Assembly: GCF_009829925.1 (NCBI RefSeq)
Contig: NZ_SNVJ01000004.1
Coordinates: 1-64,000, forward strand
Length of the DNA: 64,000 nt
Source of the DNA: Teichococcus coralli
GTDB lineage: Bacteria; Pseudomonadota; Alphaproteobacteria; Acetobacterales; Acetobacteraceae
Direction: 5' to 3'
The stretch's first letter is position 1; the number at the start of each line of letters is the position of its first letter. The position numbers and the translations under genes were made by a program. Under the pieces are notes generated by a model. It was not told where the DNA came from and searched no databases. It worked only from the letters and a program-made list of their open reading frames with translations. Of the stretch, positions 18,816 to 27,782 are shown in pieces.

Positions 18816-19829
18816 ATGGCACAGACCCCGACCGCGAACGACGCCTCACCCGTTCTGGAGGTGCGCGACCTCCAGACCCACTTCTTCACCCGCGCCGGCG
18901 TGGTCAAGGCGGTGGACGGCGTCTCCTTCACCGTCCGGCGCGGCAAGGTGCTGGGCCTGGTCGGCGAGTCCGGCTCCGGCAAGACCGTCACCGGTTTCTC
19001 GATCCTCGGCCTGGTGGACGCGCCGGGCCGCATCGCCGGCGGCTCCATCCTGTTCCATGGGCAGGACCTGGCGAAGCTCTCCGAGGAGGAGATGCGGCAG
19101 CTGCGCGGCAACCGCATCGCCATGATCTTCCAGGACCCGATGATGACGCTCAATCCGGTGCTCCGGATTGACACGCAGATGATCGAGACGGTCCAGGCGC
19201 ATGCCAAGGTCAGCCGCGAGGAGGCCCGCCAGCGCGCCCGCGACACGCTGGGCATGGTCGGCATCCCCTCCCCGGAGGAGCGGCTGAAGGCCTATCCCCA
19301 CCAGTTCTCCGGCGGCATGCGCCAGCGCGTCGCCATCGCCATCGCGCTGCTGCACCGCCCCGAGCTGATCGTGGCCGACGAGCCGACCACCGCGCTCGAC
19401 GTCACCATCCAGGCGCAGATCCTGGCCGAGGTGCAGAAGCTCTGCGCCCAGACCGGCACGGCGATGATCTGGATCACGCACGACCTCTCCGTCGTCGCCG
19501 GCCTCGCCGACGACCTGGCGGTGATGTATGCCGGCCGCGTGGTCGAGCGCGGGCCGGTGAGCGAGACGCTGGACGCGCCGCTGCACCCCTACACCGCCGG
19601 CCTGATCGGCAGCGTGCCCTCGCGCAACAAGCGCGGCGAGCCGCTGCGGCAGATCCCGGGCATGACGCCCTCGCTGCTGAACCTGCCGGGCGGCTGCGCC
19701 TTCCGCACCCGCTGCCCGAAGGCGCAGGAGAAGTGCAGGCAGGACCCGCCGTTCGGCGAGCTGCTGCCGGGCCGCGAGGCGCGCTGCTTCTTCCCCTACA
19801 ACGTGCCCGCCGGAGAGGCCGCCGCATGA
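18816..19829 (+). CDS. ABC transporter ATP-binding protein, DppD type
   Basis: First ATPase of the importer, 337 residues. Walker A is GESGSGKT, the signature motif is [10 protein letters not shown], and Walker B is [12 protein letters not shown] with the H-loop ITHDLS. The C-terminal peptide-transporter extension carries the cysteine-rich [14 protein letters not shown] motif that binds an Fe-S cluster in the homologous DppD/F proteins. The ATG at 18816 follows a GGGGAGGGC ribosome-binding site and is preferred to an upstream in-frame ATG inside the permease gene. Its stop overlaps the next gene. Confidence 0.95.
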   Translation: MAQTPTANDASPVLEVRDLQTHFFTRAGVVKAVDGVSFTVRRGKVLGLVGESGSGKTVTGFSILGLVDAPGRIAGGSILFHGQDLAKLSEEEMRQLRGNRIAMIFQDPMMTLNPVLRIDTQMIETVQAHAKVSREEARQRARDTLGMVGIPSPEERLKAYPHQFSGGMRQRVAIAIALLHRPELIVADEPTTALDVTIQAQILAEVQKLCAQTGTAMIWITHDLSVVAGLADDLAVMYAGRVVERGPVSETLDAPLHPYTAGLIGSVPSRNKRGEPLRQIPGMTPSLLNLPGGCAFRTRCPKAQEKCRQDPPFGELLPGREARCFFPYNVPAGEAAA

Positions 19830-20824
19830 GCACGCCGATCATCGAACTGAAGGGCGTCTCCAAGCGCTTCTCCAAGAAGCTCGATTTCGCCGGCAAGCTG
19901 GCCCAGAAGCTGGGCGTTCCGGTGAAGGAGGAGACGGTCCATGCGGTGGACGAGGTCAGCCTCACCGTCAACAAGGGCGAGGTGGTCGGCCTGGTGGGCG
20001 AGTCCGGCTGCGGCAAGTCCACCCTCGGCCGCATGGTGGCGGGCATCATGCCGGCCACCTCGGGCGAGATCCGCTGGCATGGGCGCGAGCTGGGTTCGCT
20101 TTCCGGCGCCGACGCGCGCCAGGCCCAGCTGCAGACGCAGATGATCTTCCAGAACCCCTATGCCAGCCTGAACCCGCGCATGCGGGTGGCCGACATCGTG
20201 GGCGAGGCGCCGCTGGTGCACGGCCTGACCAGGCGCGGCGAGTACGACACCTACGTGGACGACCAGCTCCGCCGCGCCGGGCTGGACCCCTCGCTGAAGC
20301 GGCGCTACCCGCACCAGTTCTCCGGCGGCCAGCGGCAGCGCATCGGCATTGCCCGGGCGCTGGCGGTGCAGCCCGAGTTCATTGTCTGCGACGAGGCGGT
20401 GGCGGCGCTCGACGTCTCGATCCAGGCGCAGATCCTGAACCTCTTCCTGGACCTGCGGCGCGAGCTGAACCTCACCTACCTGTTCATCAGCCATGACCTC
20501 GGCGTGGTGGAGCACCTCTCCGACCGCGTGGTGATCATGTATCTGGGGCGCGTGGTGGAGGAGGCGGCGGCGGAGGAGGTCTTCCGCAACGCCAACCACC
20601 CCTATACCCAGGCGCTGCTGGACGAGGTGCCGCGCATCGAGGTGCGCAAGAAGCATTTCGCGGGCATCAAGGGTGAAATCCCTTCGCCGCTCAACCCACC
20701 CTCGGGTTGCCACTTCCATCCGCGCTGCCCGCATGCCTTCGATCGCTGCAAGATCGAGCGGCCGGCGCTGAGGGAGATCGCGCCGGGCCACCGCTCGGCC
20801 TGCCACCTCAACGACAGGTCCTGA
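19826..20824 (+). CDS. ABC transporter ATP-binding protein, DppF type
   Basis: Second ATPase, 332 residues, pairing with the DppD-type protein. Walker A is GESGCGKST, the signature is SGGQRQRIGIARAL, and Walker B is FIVCDEAVAALDVS. The C-terminal cysteine motif CHFHPRCPHAFDRC is present. It overlaps the preceding gene by four bases (ATGA) and ends the operon 43 bases before a classic terminator. Confidence 0.95.
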   Translation: MSTPIIELKGVSKRFSKKLDFAGKLAQKLGVPVKEETVHAVDEVSLTVNKGEVVGLVGESGCGKSTLGRMVAGIMPATSGEIRWHGRELGSLSGADARQAQLQTQMIFQNPYASLNPRMRVADIVGEAPLVHGLTRRGEYDTYVDDQLRRAGLDPSLKRRYPHQFSGGQRQRIGIARALAVQPEFIVCDEAVAALDVSIQAQILNLFLDLRRELNLTYLFISHDLGVVEHLSDRVVIMYLGRVVEEAAAEEVFRNANHPYTQALLDEVPRIEVRKKHFAGIKGEIPSPLNPPSGCHFHPRCPHAFDRCKIERPALREIAPGHRSACHLNDRS

Positions 20825-20866
20825 GCCAAGGCGGCCACTTCCGCCCCCGCTTTTCGGAAGAAGTCG

Positions 20867-20893
20867 AGCCGGGGGAAGGCGCTTCCCCCGGCT
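20867..20893 (+). terminator. Rho-independent terminator of the ABC operon
   Basis: A 12-bp stem AGCCGGGGGAAG / CTTCCCCCGGCT with a three-base GCG loop is followed by TTTCCTTT. It is the best-formed member of the GGGGGAA / TTCCCCC hairpin family seen throughout the window. Confidence 0.8.
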
Positions 20894-21040
20894 TTTCCTT
20901 TGCGCGGCCGGCCTGCCGCCCCGGAAGGGGGGCTGTCCCAGGCTGCTGCGGGCAAGCCTGAGAGCCGCGATGATCCACTCCGGTGAACTTGCGTTCCGGC
21001 CCGCCAGCAGGGATGAAAGCCTCGCGACAGGAGGTCAGAG

Positions 21041-22048
21041 ATGCAGGATCCGGTTCTGGTCGAGGTGATGCGCGGCGGGCGGGTGGAATCCTGCCATGCC
21101 GGCGCCTTCGCCGTTACCGACACGGAGGGCGCGGTGCTGCTCTCGGGCGGGGATATCGACCATCCCGTCTATCCGCGCTCCGCCGTGAAGGTCATCCAGG
21201 CCCTGCCGCTGGTGGAAAGTGGCGCCGCCGACCGTTTCGGGCTGGACGACGAGGCCCTGGCGCTGGCCTGCGCGTCGCATGGTGGCGAAGCACGTCATGT
21301 GGCGGTTGCCGCGCGCATGCTGGCCGCCGCCGGGCAGGATGCCGGCCGGCTGGAATGCGGTGCCCACTGGCCCAGCTTCCCCGCGGCAGCGCGAAGCCTG
21401 GCCTGCGAAGGCGCCGAACCGGGACCGCTGCACAACAACTGCTCGGGCAAGCATGCCGGCTTCATCTGCCTGGCCTGTGGCCTGGGGGAGAACCCGCGCG
21501 GCTATGTGACGCCGTCCCACCGCGTGCAACGCGAGGTGCGGGCGGCGCTGCAGGCGGTGACCGGCACGCCGTTGCACGAAGGGGATCACGGCATCGATGG
21601 CTGTTCCATCCCCACCTATGCCATCCCCCTGCGCGCTCTGGCCCAGGGCTTCGCGCGTATTGGCACCGGCATCGGCCTCGCCCCGGGCCATGCCGCGGCA
21701 GCCCGGCGGCTGCGACGGGCGGTGGCCGCGCATCCCTTCCTCGTCGCGGGCACGGGCCGCTTCGACACTGCTGTGATGGAAGCGCTCGGCGAACGGGCCT
21801 TCGTTAAGGTGGGCGCCGAGGGCGTGTTTTGCGCGGCCCTGCCGGAACGCGGCCTGGGCATTGCCATCAAATGCGACGATGGCGCGGTGCGTGCGGCGGA
21901 GGTGATCATGGCCACGCTGCTGCGCCGGCTGCTGCCGTTGGGCGGGGCGGAGGAAGCGGTGCTCGCGCCTCTCGCCGCACCGGAACTGACGAACTGGAAC
22001 GGCATCGCCGTCGGCGCACTGCGTCCGGCGGGCGCGCTGGCGACCTGA
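21041..22048 (+). CDS. Asparaginase (asparaginase II family, Rhizobium AnsA-like)
   Basis: Predicted to hydrolyse L-asparagine to aspartate and ammonia in the cytoplasm. The 335-residue protein matches the PF06089 family, unrelated to E. coli AnsA/B. It shows SGGDIDHPVYPRSAVKVIQALPLV near the N-terminus, the conserved HNNCSGKHAGFICLACGL segment (about residues 130-147) and the DGCSIPTYAIPLRALA segment. The start follows an AGGAGGTCAGAG Shine-Dalgarno sequence. It is monocistronic, between two hairpins, with no transporter linked specifically to it. Confidence 0.9.
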   Translation: MQDPVLVEVMRGGRVESCHAGAFAVTDTEGAVLLSGGDIDHPVYPRSAVKVIQALPLVESGAADRFGLDDEALALACASHGGEARHVAVAARMLAAAGQDAGRLECGAHWPSFPAAARSLACEGAEPGPLHNNCSGKHAGFICLACGLGENPRGYVTPSHRVQREVRAALQAVTGTPLHEGDHGIDGCSIPTYAIPLRALAQGFARIGTGIGLAPGHAAAARRLRRAVAAHPFLVAGTGRFDTAVMEALGERAFVKVGAEGVFCAALPERGLGIAIKCDDGAVRAAEVIMATLLRRLLPLGGAEEAVLAPLAAPELTNWNGIAVGALRPAGALAT

Positions 22049-22054
22049 GAACGG

Positions 22055-22075
22055 CCGGGGAAAGAAACTCCCCGG
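22055..22075 (+). terminator. Hairpin after asparaginase gene
   Basis: CCGGGGA (22055-22061) pairs with TCCCCGG (22069-22075), seven bases after the stop codon. It belongs to the repeated GGGGAA hairpin family but has a weak pyrimidine tail (CTCCCCCCTCC). The remaining bases to 22372 hold no convincing gene; an 18-codon ATG frame (22179-22235) is present without supporting evidence. Confidence 0.5.
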
Positions 22076-22372
22076 GCTCCCCCCTCCTTCGGGTTCCTCC
22101 CGCACCTGGCTTGGGCAGCCTGGTCTCGTCAGGAAGCGCGGCGCTTCGGCCTCTCCGCTTCCGCCTCCGGGGGAAAGCATGAGCACGGGCGATTCGAAGA
22201 AGGGCACGCGCTGGCGAGACACGTATTGCGCGTAAAACACGGACGACATTTACGCTGCTGATTTCAAAATCTTTCGCGATACCGTGAATCCTCCCGAATG
22301 CGGCCCGTCGGGTGTTCGCAATCGCGCGAGGGCGGGTTCCGGCACGCTGCGTTCACGCTTACGAAGGATGGC

Positions 22373-23002
22373 ATGCGCCGTCGAATTTTCTTTCTTGCCG
22401 CCGCTGCGGCTGGAACGCTCGCCTCGCCAGGGGCCGTTCATGCCGCAAACCGCCGCCGCTTCTCCGAACTTCCTGCCGCCCGCCGGTTGCAGTTGCGCCA
22501 TGTCGCATCCGGGGCGAAGTTCTCGGGCATCTATCGCGCCGGGCAGGATGTGGACCCGGGCGCGATGGCGGAACTCTCGGAGGTATTGGCCGATTCCCGC
22601 ACCGGCGCCGTGCGTCCTTTCGACGCTGAGGCCATCGACATCCTCTGGGAACTCGGCCAGCAGCAGAAGTTCGGCGAGTTCAGCATTCTTTCCGGCTACC
22701 GCACCCCTTCCACCAACCGGGCGGTGCATGGCGCGGGAGACAGCCAGCATCTGCGCGCCGCCGCGCTCGACGTGGAGATGCCGGCAGCGAAATTCGACAC
22801 TTTCGGAGAGGCGGCGCTGCGCCTCGCGCGCGGTGGCGTCGGCCTTTATCCGCAGCACGGCTTCATCCATGTCGACTCCGGCCCGGTGCGGCAATGGGGC
22901 GGCGGAAGCGCGCGCAGCGGCGCTGCCCACGCGCGGAAGCTTTCTCCCGCGGAGGAGCGCATGAACCGCATGGCCGAGGCCTGGGCGACGATGCGGCGCT
23001 AG
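22373..23002 (+). CDS. MepK-like murein endopeptidase (DUF882, peptidase M15 fold)
   Basis: DUF882/MepK proteins cut peptidoglycan cross-links in the periplasm. The 209-residue protein has a signal peptide (MRRRIFFLAAAAAGTLAS..., likely cleaved near AVHAA, about residue 24). The metallopeptidase core has SGYRTPSTNRAV near residue 108, SQHLRAAALDVE (zinc-ligand histidine and aspartate), and GFIHVDSGPVRQW with the third histidine. The ATG at 22373 is preferred to the upstream ATG at 22298 because it places an arginine-rich n-region directly before the hydrophobic stretch. It is convergent with the next gene, eight bases apart. Confidence 0.88.
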   Translation: MRRRIFFLAAAAAGTLASPGAVHAANRRRFSELPAARRLQLRHVASGAKFSGIYRAGQDVDPGAMAELSEVLADSRTGAVRPFDAEAIDILWELGQQQKFGEFSILSGYRTPSTNRAVHGAGDSQHLRAAALDVEMPAAKFDTFGEAALRLARGGVGLYPQHGFIHVDSGPVRQWGGGSARSGAAHARKLSPAEERMNRMAEAWATMRR

Positions 23003-23009
23003 GCGCCGC

Positions 23010-23939
23010 TCAGCCCAACGCTTCCCGCGCCGCCCGGCAGGCCGCGAGGTCCCAGGCGGCGCAGCCGACGCTTTTCAGGAAAACCGGCCGGCTGAAATCC
23101 GGCCTCGTTTCCAGCGCGGTGGCAAGTGGCCGCACGCCGGCCCAGTCCGTTCCCGCGGCCACGACATCGCCGGCCTCGACCGGCGCGCCCACCGGATCGT
23201 CCACATAGACCTGGCTGCCGGTGATGGTCGGTGCGCCGATCTCCACCATGTCCAGCCGGTAGGCGCCGACGCCGATCACCAGGCATTCCGGCCGTGCCGG
23301 CCTGTCATAGACCGGCTGCTTGCTGCTGGTGGCGGCGATCACCACCTCGGCGGCTTCCGCATCTCCCGCTTCAGCCGGCCGCACCGTCGCGTTGAGCGCC
23401 GCGCAGAAGGCGCGCACTGCCTCGGGGCGGCGGGCCCGCACGGCGATGCGGATGCCGGGGAAGAGTTGCAGCAGCGCCTCGGCATGCGCGCGTCCCTGCG
23501 CGCCGACGCCGATCAGCAGGGCGGTCCGTGGCGGCGTGGCGCGCAGGCGCTGGATGCCCAGCATGGAGATGGCCGCGGTGCGACGGGCGGTGACGGTCGG
23601 ACCATCCAGCACGAAGAGCGCCCGGCCATTGGTGGCGTCGAGGCACGTGACCTGCCCCTGCAGTGCCGGAAGCCCCGCGGACGGGTTGCCGTTGTAGATG
23701 GTGACGAGCTTATGGGCGATCAGGTCCGGCGCGCTGCAAGGCATGGAAAGCAGCATGCCCGTCCCGCCGCCGACCGGCACCACCAGCCGCTCCGGGCTGT
23801 TGATCTCACCGCGTTGATAGGCGGGCAGGACCTTTTCCAGCGCCGCGATCAGGCGCGGATAGGCGAGCAGGCGGGCGGTTTCCGTGGCGTCGTGGATCTG
23901 CATGGGGGCCAGCGCATCAGGAAATCGGGACGGTGGCAA
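23010..23939 (-). CDS. Ornithine cyclodeaminase / mu-crystallin family protein
   Basis: Members include ornithine cyclodeaminase and NAD(P)H-dependent delta-1-pyrroline-2-carboxylate reductase. The 309-residue sequence has substrate-site patterns SMPCSAPDLIAHKLVTIYNGNP and the Rossmann motif GVGAQGRAHAEAL near residue 143. A second start at 23903 (MQIHDATETARLL) fits the family better than 23939. It is the last gene of the minus-strand catabolic cluster. Next to an opine/hydroxyproline-type dehydrogenase, a cyclic-imine reductase role is the more likely one; this is inference from context. Confidence 0.85.
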   Translation of the reverse strand: MPPSRFPDALAPMQIHDATETARLLAYPRLIAALEKVLPAYQRGEINSPERLVVPVGGGTGMLLSMPCSAPDLIAHKLVTIYNGNPSAGLPALQGQVTCLDATNGRALFVLDGPTVTARRTAAISMLGIQRLRATPPRTALLIGVGAQGRAHAEALLQLFPGIRIAVRARRPEAVRAFCAALNATVRPAEAGDAEAAEVVIAATSSKQPVYDRPARPECLVIGVGAYRLDMVEIGAPTITGSQVYVDDPVGAPVEAGDVVAAGTDWAGVRPLATALETRPDFSRPVFLKSVGCAAWDLAACRAAREALG

Positions 23940-23948
23940 GAAGGCCTG

Positions 23949-23965
23949 GGGGAATGAAGTTCCCC
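23949..23965 (-). terminator. Hairpin of the GGGGAA family
   Basis: GGGGAA and TTCCCC pair around a five-base loop, eleven bases beyond the stop of the 86-residue gene on the minus strand and just upstream of the ornithine-cyclodeaminase-family gene. It may reduce expression of that last gene relative to the rest of the cluster. Confidence 0.35.
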
Positions 23966-23975
23966 GAACTCTTCC

Positions 23976-24236
23976 TCACGCGCCCAGCCCGAGATCCGGC
24001 CGCGGGAAGGGCGCCACCCGCTCCTCCACGAGATCCACACCCGGCCCCGGCCGCTCGGGAATGGCCGGCCGGCCGCTCTTCACCTCCGGCTCCGGCGGCG
24101 CATCCACCAGGCCGAAGTGCTCCGGCACGCGGAACCCGCCGGGGCCGCGGATGCCTTCATCCGTCCAGAACCGCAGGATCAGCGGCGTGCGGCCGCCGAT
24201 CTTCGTGAAGCGGATCTGCGCACGGGTGATCGGCAT
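23976..24236 (-). CDS. Hypothetical small protein in dehydrogenase cluster
   Basis: The 86-residue frame begins MPITRAQIRFTKIGGRTPLIL and is rich in proline and charged residues in its C-terminal half. I do not recognise a family, and no cysteine or other cofactor motif is visible. It starts 11 bases after the FAD subunit gene on the same strand, so it is probably co-transcribed and may be an accessory to the dehydrogenase. Codon use resembles its neighbours. Confidence 0.55.
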   Translation of the reverse strand: MPITRAQIRFTKIGGRTPLILRFWTDEGIRGPGGFRVPEHFGLVDAPPEPEVKSGRPAIPERPGPGVDLVEERVAPFPRPDLGLGA

Positions 24237-24247
24237 GCCGGGCCTTT

Positions 24248-25363
24248 TCAGGCGGCAGGCGGGAAACGGTCGATGCGGAAGGCGTCGAGCGGGATGTCGG
24301 TGCGGCCATCCAGCACCAGCTCGCTCATGATGGCGCCGATGGCGGGGCCCAGCTGGAAGCCGTGCCCGGAGAAGCCGAAAGCATGGAACAGGCCCGGCGT
24401 GGTGCGGCTCGGCCCGATGACGGGGATGCCGTCCGGCATCTTGCCGTCGATGCCGCTCCAGGAGCGGATCACCTGCGTCCCCGCGAGTTCCGGCACCAGT
24501 TGCACGGCCAGTTCCAGCACCTCCAGCGTGACCTCCGGCAGCGGCCGCGCCCAGGGCGCCGCGGGGTCGGATTCGCCATGCCCGCCGCCGATGATGACGT
24601 TGCCGCGCGGGATCTGCCGCAGATAGACGTTGCCGCCGACCACGCCGAGATTGGGCTCGATGAAGTAGGGGATCGGCTCGGTCACCGCCATGTTGGGGCT
24701 GAGCGGCCGCACCGGCACCGGCTCGCCGAAGGCCTCCGCCACCGCGCCGCCCCAGAAGCCGGCCATGTTCAGCAGCACCGGCGCGCGGAAGGTCTGGCCG
24801 GCCTCGCTCACCAGCTCGAACTGGCCGGCGGCGTGGTGCTGCGCGACGACCTTGGTGTGCTCGCGGATCTCCGCGCCCGCCGCGCGGGCGGCCTGCGCCA
24901 GCGCGGGCGCGAGCAGGCGCGGATTGGCCGAGCCGTCATCCGGCGCGAAGGAGCCGGCCACCACCGCCGGCCCGAGCCAGGGGTACTCGCGGTGGATGGC
25001 GTTGCGCCCGACCAGCCGCAGCGGCAGGCCATGCCGCTTCGCCACGTCGAGATAGGCGATCAGCTCGGCCTCCTCAGCGTCGCCGCGCGCGAGCTTGAGG
25101 TGGCCGGTGACGGTGAACTCCGCCTCGGTGCCGGTGATGTCCTTCAGCCGGCCCCAGAGCTCGCGCGAGCGGCGGGCGATCGGCAGCTCCGCCGGGTTGC
25201 GGCCCTGCTGCCGCACGCCGCCATAGTTCACGCCCGAGGCCTGCGAGCCGACCAGCCCGCGCTCCAGCAGCACCACCCGCACGCCGCGCTGCGCCAGGTG
25301 CAGCGCCGCCGAGCAGCCGGCGCCACCGCCGCCCAGCACCAGCACCTCGCATTCTGTGGTCAT
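24248..25363 (-). CDS. FAD-dependent oxidoreductase, DAO family (beta subunit of opine/D-hydroxyproline-type dehydrogenase)
   Basis: This 371-residue flavoprotein resembles the beta subunits of sarcosine, opine (OoxB), hydrogen-cyanide (HcnC) and D-hydroxyproline dehydrogenases, which oxidise a secondary amine. The N-terminal FAD-binding motif is VLVLGGGGAGCSAALHLAQRG, followed by LLERGLVGSQASGVNYGGVRQQG. The C-terminal flavin segment WSGIDGKMPDGIPVIGPS lies at about residues 302-319. The start at 25363 overlaps the alpha-subunit stop by four bases. Substrate is not evident; the assignment to a heteromeric enzyme comes from the adjacent alpha and gamma genes. Confidence 0.9.
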   Translation of the reverse strand: MTTECEVLVLGGGGAGCSAALHLAQRGVRVVLLERGLVGSQASGVNYGGVRQQGRNPAELPIARRSRELWGRLKDITGTEAEFTVTGHLKLARGDAEEAELIAYLDVAKRHGLPLRLVGRNAIHREYPWLGPAVVAGSFAPDDGSANPRLLAPALAQAARAAGAEIREHTKVVAQHHAAGQFELVSEAGQTFRAPVLLNMAGFWGGAVAEAFGEPVPVRPLSPNMAVTEPIPYFIEPNLGVVGGNVYLRQIPRGNVIIGGGHGESDPAAPWARPLPEVTLEVLELAVQLVPELAGTQVIRSWSGIDGKMPDGIPVIGPSRTTPGLFHAFGFSGHGFQLGPAIGAIMSELVLDGRTDIPLDAFRIDRFPPAA

Positions 25364-26754
25364 GGCACGGGCTCCGAGGCAGGGCGGGGGGCGGCGATCG
25401 GCATCGGCTTCACCGGCGGCTGGCCGCGCAGGCGCCCGATGGCCTCCACGGGCTGGCCCAGCTCGGCGGCCAGGATCTCGGCGGCGGCGGCACCGCAGAC
25501 ACGGCCCTGGCAACGGCCCATGCCGGTGCGGCTGAAGGCCTTGGCGCGGTTCATCTCCGGCGCCGGGCCGGCGGCGTTGCCGGCGCGCGCGGCGGCGCGC
25601 AGGTCCCCCGCGCGCAGGCCCTCGCAGCGGCAGAGGATGGCGTCGTCTGGCAAGCCAGCCGCGAGATGCGCGGGAAAGGGGAAGGCGCGGTCCAGCGCCG
25701 CGCGGAATCGCTGCTGGCGCGCCAGCGCCGCGTCCAGCCGCGCGACGGTGGCGGCCTCCACCGCCTGCCCGGCATCCTGCAGCAGCGCCAGGGCGGCGCG
25801 GGCGCCGGCCAGTTCCGCCACCTCGGCCCCGCCGATGCCGGCACCATCGCCCGCGAGATAGTGGCCGGCGACCGGCGTGCGCCCGGCGGCGTCCCGCACC
25901 GGCACCCAGTTGTGCTGGAGCGCGTCGAAGCGGAAGGGGATGCCGGCGAGGTCGGCCAGCTGCGCCTCGGGCCGCAACCCCCAGCCCAGGCCGACGGCGT
26001 CGCACGCCACCGCATGCTCGCGGCCCCCGGCGTCGCGCCAGCGCAGGCCGGTGACACCCTCCGCGCCGCCCTCGATCGCCAGTGGCGTGACCCCCTCCGC
26101 CACGCGCACGCGGCGCGCCCGCAGCCAGCCGATGTAGTAGAGCCCCTTGGCGAAGGTGGCGCCGCCGCGCAGCAGCCCGGGCGCGGCGGCCGCCTTGGTG
26201 GCGAAGGGCGTGGTGTCCAGCACCGCCGCCACCTCGGCCTCCGCTTTGGCATACTGGTAGGCCACCAGCCAGAGCAGCGGCCCGCTGCCGAGGAACACGA
26301 CGCGCCGGCCGATGCCGCAGCCCTGCGCCTTCAGCGCGATCTGCGCGCCGCCCAGCGTGGTGACCCCCGGCAGCGTCCAGCCCGGCACCGGCACGACGCG
26401 GTCCATGGCGCCGGTGCAGAGCAGCGCGGCATCGTACTCGACCACGTCCTGCGCCCCGCGGTGCAGCGTGTGCAGCCGCTTCGCGCCCGGGCGGATGTGC
26501 CAGGCCAGGGTTTCCGGGCGCCAGTCCGCGCGGGCTTTCAGCGCGTCGAAGGCGGCGTGCAGGGCGGTGGCGCGCTTGGCCTCGAAGCCGTAGAGCGCGC
26601 GGGCGTCGCGCCGCAGCGGGGCGGGGGGGCGCTGGTAGACGCGGCCGCCGCCCTCCGGCGCCTCGTCGATCCAGATCGGGCGATGGCCCGCCGCCGCCAG
26701 CACCTCCACCGCGCGCACCCCGGCGGGGCCGGCGCCGACAACCGCGATCCTCAT
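25360..26754 (-). CDS. NAD(P)/FAD-dependent oxidoreductase with BFD-like [2Fe-2S] domain (alpha subunit)
   Basis: The 464-residue protein has an N-terminal dinucleotide motif (RIAVVGAGPAGVRAVEVLAAAG), a second one near residue 150 (RRVVFLGSGPLLWLVAYQYA), and the FAD-closing ATG-like GHYLAGDGAGIGGAEVAEL. The C-terminal BFD-like [2Fe-2S] region has cysteines in ILCRCEG and GMGRCQGRVCG. This layout matches HcnB/OoxA and the alpha subunits of D-hydroxyproline dehydrogenase. The ATG at 26754 overlaps the gamma-subunit TGA, so alpha, beta and gamma are translationally coupled. Confidence 0.9.
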   Translation of the reverse strand: MRIAVVGAGPAGVRAVEVLAAAGHRPIWIDEAPEGGGRVYQRPPAPLRRDARALYGFEAKRATALHAAFDALKARADWRPETLAWHIRPGAKRLHTLHRGAQDVVEYDAALLCTGAMDRVVPVPGWTLPGVTTLGGAQIALKAQGCGIGRRVVFLGSGPLLWLVAYQYAKAEAEVAAVLDTTPFATKAAAAPGLLRGGATFAKGLYYIGWLRARRVRVAEGVTPLAIEGGAEGVTGLRWRDAGGREHAVACDAVGLGWGLRPEAQLADLAGIPFRFDALQHNWVPVRDAAGRTPVAGHYLAGDGAGIGGAEVAELAGARAALALLQDAGQAVEAATVARLDAALARQQRFRAALDRAFPFPAHLAAGLPDDAILCRCEGLRAGDLRAAARAGNAAGPAPEMNRAKAFSRTGMGRCQGRVCGAAAAEILAAELGQPVEAIGRLRGQPPVKPMPIAAPRPASEPVP

Positions 26755-27026
26755 CCGCGTTTCACCGCCATGCCCGCCTCGGCCAGGGTGGCGCAGGCGC
26801 GCACCCGGCCCAGGCCCTCCACCGCCACCCAGCAATCCTGGCAGGCGCCCATCAGGCAGAAGCCGGCCCGCTCGCCATCGCCGAACTCGCTGCGGCGCAG
26901 GTGCCCGGCGCCACCGGCGAGCAGGGCGGTCAGCAGCGTGTCGCCCTGCTGGGCCTCGATGGCCTGCCCGTCCAGGGTGAGCGCGATGCGCGGCCGGTCG
27001 GCGTCGCGCAGGCGGTGCAGCCTCAC
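26751..27026 (-). CDS. (2Fe-2S)-binding protein (gamma subunit)
   Basis: This 91-residue ferredoxin-like subunit has the cysteine pattern GFCLMGACQDCWV plus RACAT, as in HcnA/OoxC-type proteins. It would carry electrons between the FAD subunits. The start is GTG at 27026, which overlaps the TGA of the upstream SDR gene as GTGA; its own TGA overlaps the alpha-subunit ATG. The much longer open frame upstream is a shadow of the SDR gene. The gene is easily missed because of its GTG start. Confidence 0.85.
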   Translation of the reverse strand: MRLHRLRDADRPRIALTLDGQAIEAQQGDTLLTALLAGGAGHLRRSEFGDGERAGFCLMGACQDCWVAVEGLGRVRACATLAEAGMAVKRG

Positions 27027-27718
27027 AGCATGTCCTCGTGGCGGCAGTTGACCAGCAGCTCGGCGACGGTGGCGGTGTTGGGCAAGTGCAGCAGCACCTC
27101 GGCCAGCACCGCGATGTCCTCGGGGCGGGACATCCGCTCGCGCGGCCATTTCGTCACATGCGCCGTCATGTCGGTGTCCACGAAGCCGGGGCAGAGGGCG
27201 CTGGCGCGGATGCCATGCTCGAAGCCGAGCCGCCGCACCTCCTGCGTCAGTGCCATGACGGCGAACTTGCTCATGGCATAGGCGAGGTTGTCGTTGCGTA
27301 CGCGCTTGCCGGAAAGCGAGGCGATGTTCACCACCCGCCCCGTGCCGCCCGCCACGAGGTGCGGCCAGGCGGCGCGGATGACGCGCATCGGCCCCTTGGC
27401 GTTGATGCCCCAGAGCTTGTCGAAGGGCGCCTCGTCGCCGTCGAGCAGGGTGCCGCGCGTGTTGCTGCCGGCGGCGTTCACCAGCGCGTCGAGCCGGCCG
27501 TGGCGTTCCACCGTGGCGGCGACCCAGGCCTCGGCGCTGCCCGGCTCGGTGGCCTCGTAGCGGTGGTGGGTGAGGTTCGGATGCGCGGGGAGCCGGCCGG
27601 CATCCCGCACGCCGGCGCTGACGGTGCAGCCGGCGGCCAGCAACCGCTCCAGCACGGCGCGCCCGATGCCGCGGCTGGCGCCGGAGATCATCACCACGCG
27701 CCCCTGCGGCGTCAGCAT
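27023..27718 (-). CDS. SDR family oxidoreductase
   Basis: A 231-residue short-chain dehydrogenase with the cofactor motif SGASRGIG (residues 12-19), NAAG, and the catalytic serine-tyrosine-lysine set in IASLSGKRVRNDNLAYAMSK. The C-terminus is slightly short for the family, ending NCRHEDML. It is coupled by a four-base overlap to the [2Fe-2S] subunit gene, so it probably acts on a product or precursor of the same pathway. Specific reaction unknown. Confidence 0.88.
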   Translation of the reverse strand: MLTPQGRVVMISGASRGIGRAVLERLLAAGCTVSAGVRDAGRLPAHPNLTHHRYEATEPGSAEAWVAATVERHGRLDALVNAAGSNTRGTLLDGDEAPFDKLWGINAKGPMRVIRAAWPHLVAGGTGRVVNIASLSGKRVRNDNLAYAMSKFAVMALTQEVRRLGFEHGIRASALCPGFVDTDMTAHVTKWPRERMSRPEDIAVLAEVLLHLPNTATVAELLVNCRHEDML

Positions 27719-27782
27719 GGCGTTTCCTTCCTGGGTCGAGGGGAGCGGGCGGCGCGCGGTGCGCCACCCGAGGCCGTGGCGC

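Noticed and set aside
22179-22235. 18-codon ATG frame (MSTGDSKKGTRWRDTYCA) downstream of the asparaginase hairpin
   Set aside because: A purine-rich stretch precedes it, but it has no overlap with or coupling to the next gene and no recognised leader motif, so chance is as likely.
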